A stretch of DNA of 64,000 nt from Sipunculus nudus. Lineage: Eukaryota; Annelida; Sipuncula; Golfingiida; Sipunculidae. Positions 1-12,790 of the stretch are shown piece by piece. Location: the NCBI GenBank assembly GCA_026874595.1, contig CM049320.1:35188214-35252213 (forward strand), written 5' to 3'. The notes under the pieces were generated by a model. The model was not told the origin of the DNA. It did not search any database and was given only the letters and a program-made list of their open reading frames with translations. Both the position numbers and the translations under genes were made by a program. The stretch's first letter is position 1. The number at the start of each line of letters is the position of its first letter.

Positions 1-1045
1 TGAGCAATTACAATGAGGAAGAAAATGAGACATAGTTTTTGAAGATAGGAGCAATTTTGACAAAATAATGAGGGAAATAAGATTTTGATGTGTTTTGATT
101 ACCTTGACCTTGAACTGCGGCCTTTAAAAAAATAAGCATTCAGCTTCAAGAAATCATCCCGATATTCTATATGTGTCAGTAACAAGGTGATTCCTGCAAA
201 ACTGTGAATGCTACATATTACAAACAAGAACAAGCTTGCCTGTTAAATTGAAGACAACAAACATACGGAAAGACATACTGACAAACTGTCACAGAGTGGA
301 AGAGAGGTAACTAGATCATTTCAGCAAGAAAACAAAGAGGGAAGATGGGACAAATGTAAACAAAGATATGGGAGTAATAAAATTGTGATATGTTCGTTGC
401 CCTTGCCTTGAACTTGACCTATTTAAATAATAAAACACATACAGCTTCAAGATATCGTTCCGATAAACGATATGTGTAAGTTACAAAGTGAATCCTGCTA
501 TACTGTGGCATGTAGAATGCCATAATGTTATGCGCAAGAACAAGCAAGAAGACATTATTAAGGGCAACTGCCAAACAAACAGATGTACTGACAAAGAGAT
601 ACATCTGAGATCACTGATCCCTTACTAAGCTTATGTAGAAGGTGCAGAGGAATAACATGAGGCATATTTTATGTAGATAAGGTTTAAAGTTTTGAAAATA
701 TGGTCAAAAATGATATGTTGTAGTGTTTCAAGTGCAGCGCACCCTAGCGGCTTTTTCAAAAAATAAAAAATCACTTTCGAGATATTGGTATAAGACAAAA
801 GATGTTCCAGTTTCGAAAGGATTCCTGAAAATCGTGGCCTGTAATTGTAAGACACAAGAACTAGCAAGCAGGCGAAATTGAGGACTACTGACAAACAGAC
901 AGACATACTGACAAAGTGACACGTCTTAGATCACAGATGACTAGATAAATTTATGGCGAAGGTGAAGAGAAACAGAATGAGCTGTATTTATGTATCTAAG
1001 ATTTATACTTTTGGAGATATGGCTAAAAAATAATATGTTGTAATG
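1..1045. repeat. Diverged ~310 bp tandem repeat, about three copies
   Basis: Three successive stretches (about 1-330, 330-645, 645-1045) share the same order of landmarks: a run near GAGATATGG or similar, a CAGCTTCAAGA-type motif or its decayed form, GATTCCTG or AATCCTG, CAAGAACAAGC or CAAGAACTAGC, then ACATACTGACAAA with a following GATCA. The copies are well diverged, so the array is old. The first two contain CCTTGACCTTGAACT or a close variant, a word also found in the repeat at 5090-5700. The array is cut by the window edge. Short open frames on the minus strand here follow the repeat and are not genes. Confidence 0.6.
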
Positions 1046-1208
1046 TATCAAGCGGGAACTGATTAGTTCGTTAGACTGTTCTGTTATATGTTATATATAT
1101 CTATATATGGTGGGAGTAAAAAGTTATTGTACGTATATGAGAAAAATATTTAGGTTATGTCAGGTTATATTTGTTATGTCTAATATAAATAAACGACAGG
1201 AGGCAAAA

Positions 1209-1285
1209 TCAGAATGGAATAAGAAGAACAGAATGAGATAGACGTGTATTTGTATGCTGATTTCCTTGTGTTTCGTACCAGCTGT
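1209..1285 (-). CDS. Gene 1 possible terminal exon
   Basis: A strong polypyrimidine acceptor (CCTTTCTTCTAG) precedes a phase-compatible frame DSWYETQGNQHTNT ending LLIPF and a TGA at 1211-1209. If used, gene 1 ends 25 codons after the CTLD. No clear AATAAA follows on the minus strand within the window, so the gene may instead continue with exons I cannot see, or beyond the left edge. Confidence 0.35.
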
Positions 1286-4200
1286 CTAGAAGAAAGGCAA
1301 CACAGAATTAATTGGGTCTTGGCCATAGTTCTGTCAGAATCGTTCTTGTTCTAACTTGAAATAATATTATATCTCAGTCTTCTATTCTCTTCAAGCTAGG
1401 TCAGAAACTCACATTCGATTCCTACTATGTTTAAGATAAAATTTCCTTGTTTGCTGCTGCTCTTAAATGTTTGTGTGCTGCTGATTGAATACTGATGTCT
1501 AAAAGGTTTGAATAACACTATATTCTTTAAACTTTGCAAAATGATGGATGCTTATTAGATTTAATATCATTTGAAACTTGAAATAACGGTGAAACAGGAC
1601 CAAGAAATAAATTTCCAAATTTTAAGAAAAATTAGAATAAATATTGAAGGTAGGATATTTAAACATTTTTACTGAATATGAATTTTCGAGAGGTCAAATA
1701 TCTGTTTAGCCACCCAGACTGCCCAAAAAAAAAGCCATGGTTGAATAATTAGAACATTTTAATTGTCCATATTGTTATATCTATGGTAACCATACCGTAA
1801 CCAAGTAACCAATATTTACCCAGTTTACAAAAGGTATGCATCATGGCCTGAGCAAATTTAATTAGATGTATAGTTTTCTGTCATTTGTTTCCAATTAAGA
1901 ACTCATTTCATTTTGGTATAACTGAAAGTCACCTGGGCCCTCAGTTTAACGAGTATTGTTTACATGCAAGTTTAACGGTTCTTTAATATTACTTACCTTT
2001 TATTTCACAAAGGGCAGCTGGGTCATTAATGAGACAATGAAAGCGTGAAATATATCCTGCCCCACCATGAAAGAGACCACAGCCGTAGTTTCTATTGTGT
2101 CTCTTTCTATTCGTCCTCTTTTCGTGGAAAATATCAGCTAAAACCAAACGTAAATCACGAATATAACACAGATAAAGGTAACCATAAAGAGTAAACCTAA
2201 AGACAGTTCTATGGCAGTATATTATGAAGGATAATATTATGCTTATAATAATAATATGCTGTTACAATAATATTATAATAAATAAAAATTGCTATAACAA
2301 TAATGTTCAATTATAACAAAGATTATACTACATTTACAAAATGAAAGTAATATATGTTGTAGACATTACCAGGTTCGGGTTCCGGCGTATACGGCGTGAC
2401 AAATTGCTTAACATTCACAATTGTTTATTATATTTTGAAGGACATGATCATCAATTTTGTGGATTTTTTCCCCAGGAGGACAGGAATATTTAACTTCGAG
2501 CACATCTTAAAGTTCTGAACACATGACTTAAAGTCTAGGAAAAATACACGAATGCTGAGACAAAAATGTTACATGAAAATTTCATTGGCGTTACAAGCCA
2601 TGATTTATTACCCAGTCCTTTGCAGGATTTTATGAATATAATTCATACTCTATTCTTTAACAGCAGTTAAGGTTATGTATGCAAAATGAACTCAAACACG
2701 GCTGCCTGGTGGCCATATTGAATTTCAAAATAGACTGAAATTCAACATCCCAGAGGGATAGAACATTACAAAAGCTGCTCTGACACAATTTCGAAGGTGG
2801 CTGCCTGGAAGACATATTGGAATTTTGACGGGTCGGACATTTGCTATCATCTCATAGAGACTTATGGTAATTTCCTCAAATGCATTTAAGATCATATGAA
2901 TGTCCACAGCAATGCAGAAGGCATGATTAGGTTGAGAGATGAACAAGCCAATATAAAACGCGTAAGTCCAATATTTTCTTGCTAACTATCTTGTTATCAA
3001 CTTGCTAACTGGGAGGTAAACTGTGCAAAATCGAAAGGAAAAATAAAATAACACCTGCAAGATCCTTCTAAAGGCTAAAAAATAAAAAAAAATAAAAAAG
3101 TAACTTGGCATATCTGTTGATTCATTTTAATTTTTAAAAAGTTCCCAATATACCCTATGATCAAGCAGCTAGAATATGCTTGATACAATGATGCCGATGC
3201 CTGACTCAAGCATTAAATAATACATGGGACAAAGGACTGTTTTTATAATATACTTTCATGAGCTGATACCAAGAAGTTCATATTTCTTACTGTAATTTAC
3301 AACTATGATCAGAGTGAAATGTGACAACTGAAGTTCAATTGTTATAGGCAAGTAATATAAAAAAAATCTAGGCGACTTTGACGTTCTAGCCCGCAAATCC
3401 ATACAGTGTTTCTGAAAACTGTACTTCCCATAAATGTGAAGTGTGAATCACATTAATCGAATATAATAAGAGAAATTGATCTGAACACAAAAATAGGGAT
3501 GACCTCAACATGTGACCTTTAACCGTTAACACCCTAAAATTCAGAAATTTATTCAAAAACTGTTTAGTCAAATAAAAATTAAGTTTGAATATGATTCCCC
3601 AATCCAAGCAGGAATTCATAATCTGAAAACAGACTTAGAATGACTTCCAGAAGTTACCTTCAGCTTCAACCTTCTGAAATCTTATTTGACAGAGCTCTTT
3701 TTTTCTGTCAGGGGTAAGTCACATACATGAAGTCCGGATCCTTTTAGTCGCTGCATAAGCGATGAAGATACTTATATACAGAAATGATTACACCCACATT
3801 TACTTGAAGCTTAAAATGAAGTTCCCCAAAATTCTACTTGGGAATTGGTTAAGCAATTTGTGTATCAAATATGAGAAAATGTATGCAACTATTCAAAAGT
3901 AATAAGGCTCACAAGAATATTATATTACAGCTTTTCGTACTCACAGCCACGCTCACACGTTTTGTTTCCTCTTTAAAAAATGTTGATAAAAATGATGTAT
4001 CAAATTTGAAGAAAATTAATGCTTGAAAATTGATAAAGTTTTACAATCGTATATTTTGGATGATTTGACTTTGAATATTCATTTGAATTTATTTATTTAT
4101 TTGAATTTAAATATTTGAATTATATGAATTTTACAATCATATGAGACCTTGACCAGATTTGTTTATTGAGGTAAAAGTCATCACTTTTCAGAATTATCTG

Positions 4201-7045
4201 CCTTAATGATTTACACAATATATTTATCAAATTTAAGGAAAATAAAATGTACTTCAAACTATAAAAAAAGTCCTAATTTCACGGTGCGTTAAACCATGTT
4301 AGTGCTGAATACTTCGAATCAGATTTAGGTTTCCGATGAGATTTTTGCAAGACCTCCCTTGATTTGATTTAGAAATATCCAGAATTAATGTCTACAATAA
4401 GTGTCATGCTACCGGACGGTCGGACAGACAAAGACCCATAGCTATAGCTCAGTATGACTGAAAAAAAATGTGCAGAAATGATTAACCTATGCTCACTGTC
4501 AACTTTAGATCCATCAATCCATTGCCAGTGTATGGTCTTCTTACGTATAGCCATCCAGTTTGGGGTATTCTTTCTTGAATGTTCCTGATTGCTGCATATA
4601 TCTGGGAGTCTTCCAGAGTCGCACTGTTCTGCTGCCCAGCCTTTTGCATCATCAAATCCCATCTTATTTGCTGAAAATACAGTAACTTCCGTATAAAAAT
4701 AGGTCATTGTGTACAAATAGGCTTGGGCTAAAAGTAATGTGTGCTTAGCCCCTTAGAGTCCTATCCCTACAAAGGTCATGCCGGCACTAAATCCGTGAAG
4801 GAGTTGTGTTGATCACTAAAGAGAAACCCACCAATTATTCCGAGTATGATGGTTAAAAGGATGAGGAATCTGAATAGGTAATGGATACGTTAATGGTTAG
4901 CTATCAGACTAGCAATTGTAACATATACACTAGAACAGCATAGGACACTATCTTACAAGGCCATGAACTCTGGAAACATCAAGTTAAAACATCAACGATG
5001 CATGATAGAGAAAGATCCATAACTAGGGACTCATGGGTCTCGACGCTCAGCTGAATTTGTCGATAAAATATGCTTTTTCAAAATATGGGCCCTGTGATCA
5101 GTTTGAAATCAACCTATCTACCAAAAATGGAGTTCTCATCCTGTGACCTTGACCTTTGACCAAGTGACCCCAAAATCATCCTATTAACAGGTGCACAACA
5201 TGTTGAAGGCGGAAGGTTTGCGATTAAAAGTTTGGCTTAAAATGCATCCACAATCTGTCTAAAGTAGTGGGTCCTGTGACCTTGACCTTTGATATAGTAT
5301 CAGTCGAGATTGAAACCAATATGTTAATCCGATCTGGAGTTATCATCCGAAAACAAATACGTAGACAGATGGCTCATGTGACCTTGACTTTGACCTTTGA
5401 CCATATGACCCCAAGATGAATCAGGTTTTTTCCCCATTGGCAAGCCAGATATATGTTCAAGATGGAAAGGTTAGGATGAAACGTTTGGCTTAAAATGCAT
5501 CCACAATCTTTCTAAATAAGTGGGATTTGTGACCTTGACCTTTGACATCATAACCCCAAAATCAACAGAGTTCTTATGTTAGAGGTTGGCCATATATAAG
5601 ATTGAAATCCATTTGTCAATCCAAACAGGAGTTATCATCAGGAAACAAATTTGACGGACATACAGAAAGACGAACAGACGAACGGACGGACAGGGTGAAT
5701 AATATAGGACATCTGCTTATTCAAGCGGAGCCCAAAAATAAACACACAAGGTTTAAGGACACAGGTGAAACCACTAATCTGATAGTGTCAATATATTTGG
5801 CAGTCCCAAAATATAGAAAATAAATGCACCAAGAATAGTAAAATTACAGGTCGCGCCACCAATAATCAGGTACTGAAGAAACCATTCATAATCAATAAAC
5901 ACACCGGGTTTCAGGATATTGATGAAACCACAGCTGAAAAACTGACATTACTGCTGTAATTTGATGGTCTCAAAAACAGAACAAAATAAATTTATATTTA
6001 TCTGGAGGTAAATACAAGCCCCATAGCTCGGAGGGGATAGGACGCAGTGACCTAATATCTGGTTTCCAAGGAGATTTTTTATAATCTTACCTGGATATTC
6101 AATTAAAAGTTTCTGGATTTAGCGGTTACGGTTTGCGCCCCGCTAACGGGGCTTCAAACACTCAAGGATAGCAACACGGATCATCCCGGAGCATGGTTGG
6201 AATATGCCGGTCTCAATACGGAGCTCCCGCTGGCTACATGGAGATTCTCGGATATATGCGGTGGCTACACGGAGGTGCACGGTGCAGACAAGGATGACAC
6301 GGACCATTTTTAACCCTTGTACCTCGGGACGAAAAATTGGGCAGGTTTAATTTTTTCACAGAACATGCCGGTGCACCAAGGATCAACATGGATGCCTACA
6401 CGGTGTTTACACGGTGATGCCGGAGTTAACACGGATAATACTGGAGGTAACACGGATGATCCCAGAACGATGAAACGGGATTATCCGTGATGCTATTCGT
6501 GAATGTGTGAAAGGGGTCCCATTTTAAATAGGTCCGATCCTCCGAATCATATATATAGATATTGATAATACTCAAAATATATGTCCGTAATTTTTTAGCT
6601 ATTCCGCTCAGTGGTGTTCATTGGGTAGCAATAACGGGTATAAAACACAATAACAACATTGTTAAAGTCCCAAATATACATGAAGAAACCAAACATTTTT
6701 CCATTATGAGCAAAAATTTGGGTGTAATAAAAGTCTACAAACTTAAACAGAACATCATATCCTTTGCTTTATTCACAGAAAACTGGGATTATTCGAAATA
6801 AAATGAGAACTTTGGAAACTTTAAATGTACATTCCTTCAAATAATCACTGCCTTATCTGAATGTATTATTGAGTAGATATATGTGTGACAGAAAGAGAGA
6901 GAGAGAAAAAAAAACACTCACCAGAAAATAAATTCTTCTTGAACGTGTCATTGTTGTCCAGTGAACACGCATCGACGGGATGCAACGATGTAAAAAGTAA
7001 AACCAGGAGTGCCAAAGGAACTTCGCCATACCTAAGCGCCCCCAT
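1209..7045 (-). CDS. Gene 1: secreted C-type lectin-like domain protein (multi-exon model)
   Basis: Exons read on the minus strand are 7045-6922, 4670-4497, 2137-1997 and, less surely, 1285-1209. Joined they give about 171 residues in one open frame; every junction is phase 1 with GT/AG borders. The N-terminus is a signal peptide ending near VDA, so the product should enter the secretory pathway. The rest is one CTLD: a start like KKNLFSANKMGFDDAKGW, a core WQWIDGS, and a C-terminal half with the usual Cys pairs (EQC with ALC; YGCG with FHC). The canonical EPN/QPD and WND sugar- and calcium-binding motifs are not visible, so classic sugar binding cannot be assumed. Role is inferred from family: binding of ligands outside the cell, often in immunity or biomineral matrix in molluscs. 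The CTLD call is confident; the last exon is not. Confidence 0.8.
1997..2137 (-). CDS. Gene 1 exon 3: CTLD C-terminal half
   Basis: Acceptor TGGTTTTAG at 2146-2138, donor AAAAG|GTAAGT at 1996-1991; 141 bp, phase 1 to phase 1. It reads DIFHEKRTNRKRHN, then NYGCGLFHGGAGYISRFHC and ALCEIK. The GC...FHC...LCE spacing is that of the last three conserved CTLD cysteines. The exon is too short for a simple open-frame search and was found by reading the third frame between splice sites. Confidence 0.8.
2140..4490. other. Gene 1 intron 2, no further exons recognised
   Basis: AT-rich sequence with short poly-A-like patches and an ATTTATTTATTTGAATTT patch near 4085. Apart from the repeat pair near 2700-2830 and a fragment of the ~150 bp repeat family near 4320-4375 (TTAGGTTTCCGATGAGATTT and CAAGACCTCCCTTGA) nothing is recognisable. 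Short minus-strand open frames (2725-2946, 3386-3619) show no family resemblance. Confidence 0.5.
2700..2830. repeat. Pair of short direct repeats in gene 1 intron
   Basis: GGCTGCCTGGTGGCCATATT at about 2701-2720 is repeated as GGCTGCCTGGAAGACATATT at about 2800-2819, each followed by a run like GAATTT. They look like two fragments of one dispersed element. No coding content is seen. Confidence 0.4.
4497..4670 (-). CDS. Gene 1 exon 2: CTLD N-terminal half
   Basis: Acceptor TTTTCAG at 4677-4671, donor GACA|GTGAGC at 4496-4495; 174 bp, phase 1 to phase 1. It encodes NKMGFDDAKGWAAEQCDSGR, followed by LPDICSNQEH and NWMAIRKKTIHWQWIDGS. The pattern fDDAk..C...gg.Lp.I followed by W.W.DGS is the CTLD first half. 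The open frame continues past the donor into intron sequence for some 40 codons, so frame length alone would misplace the exon end; the next exon's phase supports the GTGAGC donor. Confidence 0.82.
5090..5700 (+). repeat. Tandem copies of a TGACCTTGACCTTTGACC dispersed element
   Basis: TGTGACCTTGACCTTTGA recurs at about 5141, 5275, 5370 (expanded) and 5528, with GTTTGGCTTAAAATGCATCC repeated at about 5231 and 5484 (offset ~253 bp) and GGAGTTATCATCCGAAAACA repeated in modified form at 5628. The tail has GACGGACATACAGAAAGACG and further GACGGACAGG words. From memory this layout (TGACC words, then a GGAC/GACA-rich tail) is common in bivalve genomes; that link is recall, not a search. It lies in intron 1 of gene 1. 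Confidence 0.65.
5985..6125 (+). repeat. Isolated copy of the ~150 bp TGACCTAAT repeat family
   Basis: CCCATAGCTCGGAGGGGATA, then CAGTGACCTAATATCTGGTT and CCAAGGAGATTTTTTATAAT match the layout of the array at 36190-37130 (agctcacagaatata, then tgacctaatttagg, then cgaggagattttg). A related fragment lies near 4320-4375. Confidence 0.45.
6160..6490 (+). repeat. Degenerate minisatellite with ACACGGA words
   Basis: The word ACACGGA or ACACGGT recurs about ten times, often followed by TGATC, TAATAC or GGTG and CCGGAG (for example ACACGGATCATCCCGGAG near 6174 and ACACGGATAATACTGGAG near 6433). Spacing is irregular, roughly 18-24 bp in the denser part. It is GC-richer than its surroundings. No coding reading is supported. 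Confidence 0.5.
6922..7045 (-). CDS. Gene 1 exon 1: signal peptide and start of CTLD
   Basis: The ATG at 7045 opens MGALRYGEVPLALLVLLF, a typical n-region plus hydrophobic core, with a likely cleavage after VDA before CSLDNN. The exon ends in a strong donor (CTG|GTGAGT) at 6921-6920, phase 1. A longer in-frame reading upstream has no ATG, so this start is chosen. The last residues (KKNLFS) run directly into the CTLD frame of the exon at 4670. CpG-rich sequence lies around the start. The GAGAGA run at 6895-6905 lies just inside the intron. Confidence 0.75.
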
Positions 7046-7099
7046 GCCAGGCCTAATCAAAGTTCTTTTCGTTAGAGTCTACAATGAAAAAAGCGCACT

Positions 7100-7630
7100 T
7101 TGTCTCAAACATATGCATGTACAGAATCAGGAATACAGTTGAAGAATATAAACCTTTTCCTTGGTTTTATTTTCTGGTCTCGCTTCCTTTTGGCAACTGT
7201 AAAACACCACTGAAAGAATAATATCATATTTTCTAACCATGTTTGACACAGAGCATAATACATGGTTTCCAAAAGGTTAATACAAGGTTAATGGTAAACG
7301 ATTCTTCATTACAAATACATCATCATTAACACACTAAGTTCACAATAGACATGTAAGACCTCATTCTAAAAGCTTTCATATAGTGATTAGTGAAATGAAA
7401 CTTTAAAAGTTTATATATGCATATAATATCGCCCGTTGTACCACATAGGTTGACAAACGGGCATGTTTCTTGTTAAAATAGTTCGGATAGCTGAAAACTT
7501 CCTTTGGGCATTCGTTTACATAATTTATACTAGAATATACCCATATCAGTACCTGCATCCACACTTTTCTTAAATTATGAGTAAGCACTGACATGGCGTG
7601 CGATTTTGAAATGCACTGACACAAATTTGG
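7100..7630. other. No gene seen upstream of gene 1 exon 1
   Basis: AT-rich sequence between the gene 1 start and the satellite edge. Promoter elements of gene 1 would be expected here but none can be named. Minus open frames (7403-7705, 7575-7763) overlap the palindromic satellite border and are not considered genes. Confidence 0.4.
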
Positions 7631-7635
7631 CGAGG

Positions 7636-7820
7636 GGTGAGATGTTCCGCGTCCAAAATCGGGGATTACCTCCATTTCCCCAATATCTGTCATTTTCCCC
7701 TTCAATGTGTCTATATATCACCTTATCAAAATGTAGAGGGTTGGGGAAATGGAGGTTTACCAATGTGCTGCCTGGCCTAAAAACCCTCTACCCTTCAAGG
7801 CAGCCTCTCCCCATGCCCTC
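7636..7820. repeat. Left border of satellite: palindromic G/C-tract repeat
   Basis: GGTGAGATGTTCCGCG (7636 on) is followed by an inverted copy of TTGGGGAAATGGAGGTAA (7661-7683) and then, 57 bp later, a direct copy TTGGGGAAATGGAGGTTTAC (7741-7761). The two can form a stem of about 16 bp. AAAAACCCTCTACCCTTCAA at 7779 on is echoed inside the satellite as AAAACCTTCTACCCCTTCAG (about 10602, 11806, 16631). Matching fragments stand at the far end of the satellite (31430-31570). Confidence 0.65.
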
Positions 7821-10139
7821 TGCGACAATGTGTGACAGTAATCTAAACCCTCTACCCTATCCGGCAGCGACTATTACCATTGCTGCAACAGTCGGCGACA
7901 CTCACCCAAGTATATATCTTACCACTGCGACAATGCAACAGTGTGCGACAGTTGGCCAAATCCTCAAGCTGCCATTGTCGCTAAAACCAAGTGCGACAGT
8001 CAGCATTACACACCCCAGGATATATCCTACCTGTGCCACAATGCGACAATGTGCGACGGTTGGCTACTATCTCAAGCTGACATGCGACAATTAATACAGT
8101 CGCTGCGACAGTCTGCGACACTCACCCCAGTATATATCTTACCAGTGCGACAATGCGACAATGTGCGACGGTTAGCCACATCTTCAAGCTGACATGCGAC
8201 AATTAATACAGTCGCTGCGACAGTCTGCGACACTCACTCCAGTATATATCTTACCACTGCGACAATGTGCGACAGTTAGCCACATCCTCAAGCTGACATG
8301 CGACAATTAATACAGTCGCTGCGACAGTCTGCGACACTCACCCCAGTATATATCTTACCACTGCGACAATGCGACAATGTGCGACAGTTGACCACATCCA
8401 CAAGCTGACATGCGACAATTAATACAGTCGCTGCGACAGTCTGCGACACTCGTCCCAGTATGTATCTTACCACTGCGACAATGCAACTATGTACGACAGT
8501 TGGCCAAATACTCAAGCTGCCATTGTCGCTAAAACCAAGTGCGACAGTCAGCATTACACACCCCAGGATATATCCTACCTGTGCGACAATGCGACAATGT
8601 GCGACGGTTGGCTATTATCTCAAGCTGACATGCGACAATTAATACAGTCGCTGCGACAGTCTGCGACACTCACCCCAGTTTATATCTTCCCAGTGCGACA
8701 ATGTGCGACGGTTAGCCACATCTTCAAGCTGACATGCGACAATTGATACAGTTGCTGCGACAGTTTGCGACACTCACCCCAGTATATATCTTACCACTGC
8801 GACAATTTGCGACAGTTAACCACATCCACAAGCTGACATGCGACAATTAATACAGTCGCTGCAACAGTCTGCGACACTCACCCCAGTATATACCTTACCA
8901 CTGCGACAATGCGACAGTGTGCGACGGTTAGCCAAATCCTCAAGGTGCAAAACCCTCCTAATCTTTCAGGCAGGGACACTCACCCCAGTATATATCTTAC
9001 CACTGCGACAATGCTACAATGTGCGACAGTTGGCCAAATCCTCAAGCTGCCATTGTCGCTAAAACCAAGTGCGACAGTCAGCATTACACACCCCAGGATA
9101 TATCCTACCTGTGCGACAATGCTACAATGTGCGACGGTTGGCTACTATCTCAAGCTGACATGCGACAATTAATACAGTCGCTGCGACAGTCTGCGACACT
9201 CACCCCAGTATATATCTTACCACTGCGACAATGCGACAATGTGAGACGGTTAGCCACATCTTCAAGCTGACATGCGACAATTCATACAGTCGCTGCGACA
9301 GTCTGCGACACTCACTCTAGTATATATCTTACCACTGCGACAATGCGACAATGTGCGACAGTTAGCCACTTCCTCAAGGTGACATGCGACAATTAATACA
9401 GTCGCTGCGACAGTCTGCGACACTCACCCCAGTGTATATCTTACCACTGCGACAATGTGCGACAGTTAACCACATCCACAAGCTGACATGCGACAATTAA
9501 TACAGTCGCTGTGACAGTCTGCGACACTCACCCCAGTATATATCTTACCACTGCGACAATGCGACAATGTGCGACGGTTGGCTACTATCTCAAGCTGACA
9601 TGCGACAATTAATACAGTCGCTGCGACAGTCTGCGACACTCACCCCAGTATATATCTTACCACTGCGACAATGCGACAATGTGCGACAGTTAACCACATC
9701 CACAAGCTGACATGCGACAATTAATACAGTCGCTGCGACAGTCTGCAGCACTCGCCCTAGTATATATCTTACCACTACGACGATGCGACAATATGCGACA
9801 GTTGGCTACAATCTCAAGCTGTCATGCGACAATTATACAGTCGCCGCGACAGTCTGCGACACTCGTCCCAGTATATATCTTACCACTGCGACAATGCAAC
9901 AATGTGAGACAGTTAACCACATCCACAAGCTGACATGCGACAATTAATACAGTAGCTGCGACAGTCTGCGACACTCACCCCAGTATATATCTTACCAGTG
10001 CGACAATGCGACAATGTGCGACGGTTAGCCACATCCACAAGCTGACATGCGACAATTAATACAGTCGCTGCGACAGTCTGCGACACTCACCCCAGTATAT
10101 ATCTTACCACTGCGACAATGCGACAATGTGCGACAGTTA

Positions 10140-12790
10140 ACCACATCCACAAGCTGACATGCGACAATTAATACAGTCGCTGCGACAGTCTGCGACACTC
10201 GCCCCAGTATATATCTTACCACTGCGACAGTGCGACAATGTGCGACAGTTGGCCAAATCCTCAAGCTGCCATTGTCGCTAAAACCAAGTGCGACAGTCAG
10301 CATTACACACCCCAGGATATATCCTACCTGTGCGACAATGCGACAATGTGCGACGGTTGGCTACTATCTCAAGCTGACATGCGACAATTAATACAGTCGC
10401 TGTGACAGTCTGCGACACTCACCCCAGTATATATCTTACCACTGCGACAAAGGAAACAATGTGCGACAGTTGGCCACATCCTCAAGCTGACATGCGACAA
10501 TTAATACAGTCGCTGCGACAGTCTGCGACACTCACCCCAGTATATACCTTACCACTGCGACAATGCGACAGTGTGCGACGGTAAGCCAAATCCTCAAGGT
10601 GCAAAACCTTCTACCCCTTCAGGCAGGGACATGCACTCCAGGATGTCTCTTACAACTGCGACAATGCGACAATGTTCGACAGTTGGCCACATCCTCAAGC
10701 TGACATGCGACAATTAATACAGTCGCTGCGACAGTCTGCGACACTCACCCCAGTATATACCTTACCACTGCGACAATGCGACAGTATGCGACCATTAGCC
10801 AAATCCTCAAGGTGCAAAACCCTCCTAATCTTTCAGGCAGGGACACTCACCCCAGTATATATCTTACCACTGCGACAATGCGACAATGTGCGACAGTTGG
10901 CCAAATCCTCAACCTGCCATTGTCGCTAAAACCAAGTGCGACAGTCAGCATTACACACCCCAGGATATATCCTACCTGTGCGACAATGCTACAATGTGCG
11001 ACGGTTGGCTACTATCTCAAGCTGACATGCGACAATTAATACAGTCGCTGCGACAGTCTGCGACACTCACCCCAGTATATATCTTACCACTGCGACAATG
11101 CGACAATGTGAGACGGTTAGCCACATCTTCAAGCTGACATGCGACAATTCATACAGTCGCTGCGACAGTCTGCGACACTCACTCAGGTATATATCTTACC
11201 ACTGCGACAATGTGACAATGTGCGACAGTTAGCCACATCCTCAAGGTGACATGCGACAATTAATACAGTCGCTGCAACAGTCTGCTACACTCACCCCAGT
11301 GTATATCTTACCACTGCGACAATGCGACAATGTGCGACAGTTAACCACATCCACAAGCTGACATGCGACAATTAATACAGTCGCTGTGACAGTCTGCGAC
11401 ACTCGCCCCAGTATATATCTTACCACTGCGACAGTGCGACAATGTGCGACAGTTGGCCAAATCCTCAAGCTGCCATTGTCGCTAAAACCAAGTGCGACAG
11501 TCAGCATTACACACCCCAGGATATATCCTACCTGTGCGACAATGCGACAATGTGCGACGGTTGGCTACTATCTCAAGCTGACATGCGACAATTAATACAG
11601 TCGCTGTGACAGTCTGCGACACTCACCCCAGTATATATCTTACCACTGCGACAAAGGAAACAATGTGCGACAGTTGGCCACATCCTCAAGCTGACATGCG
11701 ACAATTAATACAGTCGCTGCGACAGTCTGCGACACTCACCCCAGTATATACCTTACCACTGCGACAATGCGACAGTGTGCGACGGTTAGCCAAATCCTCA
11801 AGGTGCAAAACCTTCTACCCCTTCAGGCAGGGACATGCACTCCAGGATGTCTCTTACAACTGCGACAATGCGACAATGTTCGACAGTTGGCCACATCCTC
11901 AAGCTGACATGCGACAATTAATACAGTCGCTGCGACAGTCTGCGACACTCACCCCAGTATATACCTTACCACTGCGACAATGCGACAGTATGCGACCGTT
12001 AGCCAAATCCTCAAGGTGCAAAACCCTCCTAATCTTTCAGGCAGGGACACTCACCCCAGTATATATCTTACCACTGCGACAATGCGACAATGTGCGACAG
12101 TTGGCCAAATCCTCAACCTGCCATTGTCGCTAAAACCAAGTGCGACAGTCAGCATTACACACCCCAGGATATATCCTACCTGTGCGACAATGCTACAATG
12201 TGCGACGGTTGGCTACTATCTCAAGCTGACATGCGACAATTAATACAGTCGCTGCGACAGTCTGCGACACTCACCCCAGTATATATCTTACCACTGCGAC
12301 AATGCGACAATGTGAGACGGTTAGCCACATCTTCAAGCTGACATGCGACAATTCATACAGTCGCTGCGACAGTCTGCGACACTCACTCAGGTATATATCT
12401 TACCACTGCGACAATGTGACAATGTGCGACAGTTAGCCACATCCTCAAGGTGACATGCGACAATTAATACAGTCGCTGCGACAGTCTGCTACACTCACCC
12501 CAGTGTATATCTTACCACTGCGACAATGCGACAATGTGCGACAGTTAACCACATCCACAAGCTGACATGCGACAATTAATACAGTCGCTGTGACAGTCTG
12601 CGACACTCACCCCAGTATATATCTTACCACTGCGACAATGCGACAATGTGCGACAGTTGGCCAAATCCTCAAGCTGCCATTGTCCCTAAAACCAAGTGCG
12701 ACAGTCAGCATTACACACCCCAGGATATATCCTACCTCTGCGACAATGCGACAATGTGCGACGGTTGGCTACTATCTCAAGCTGACATGT
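10140..12790 (+). repeat. Higher-order block, two copies at 1204 bp offset
   Basis: Segment 10381-11584 recurs nearly base for base at 11585-12788. Diagnostic shared oddities are GCGACAAAGGAAACAATGTG (about 10443 and 11647), the CAGGATGTCTCTTACAACTG unit and TTCGACAGTTGGCCACATCC. Homology extends left of 10381 to about 10140, as expected for tandem higher-order copies from unequal exchange. Few differences (such as CCATTAGCC versus CCGTTAGCC) show the duplication is recent. Confidence 0.85.
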
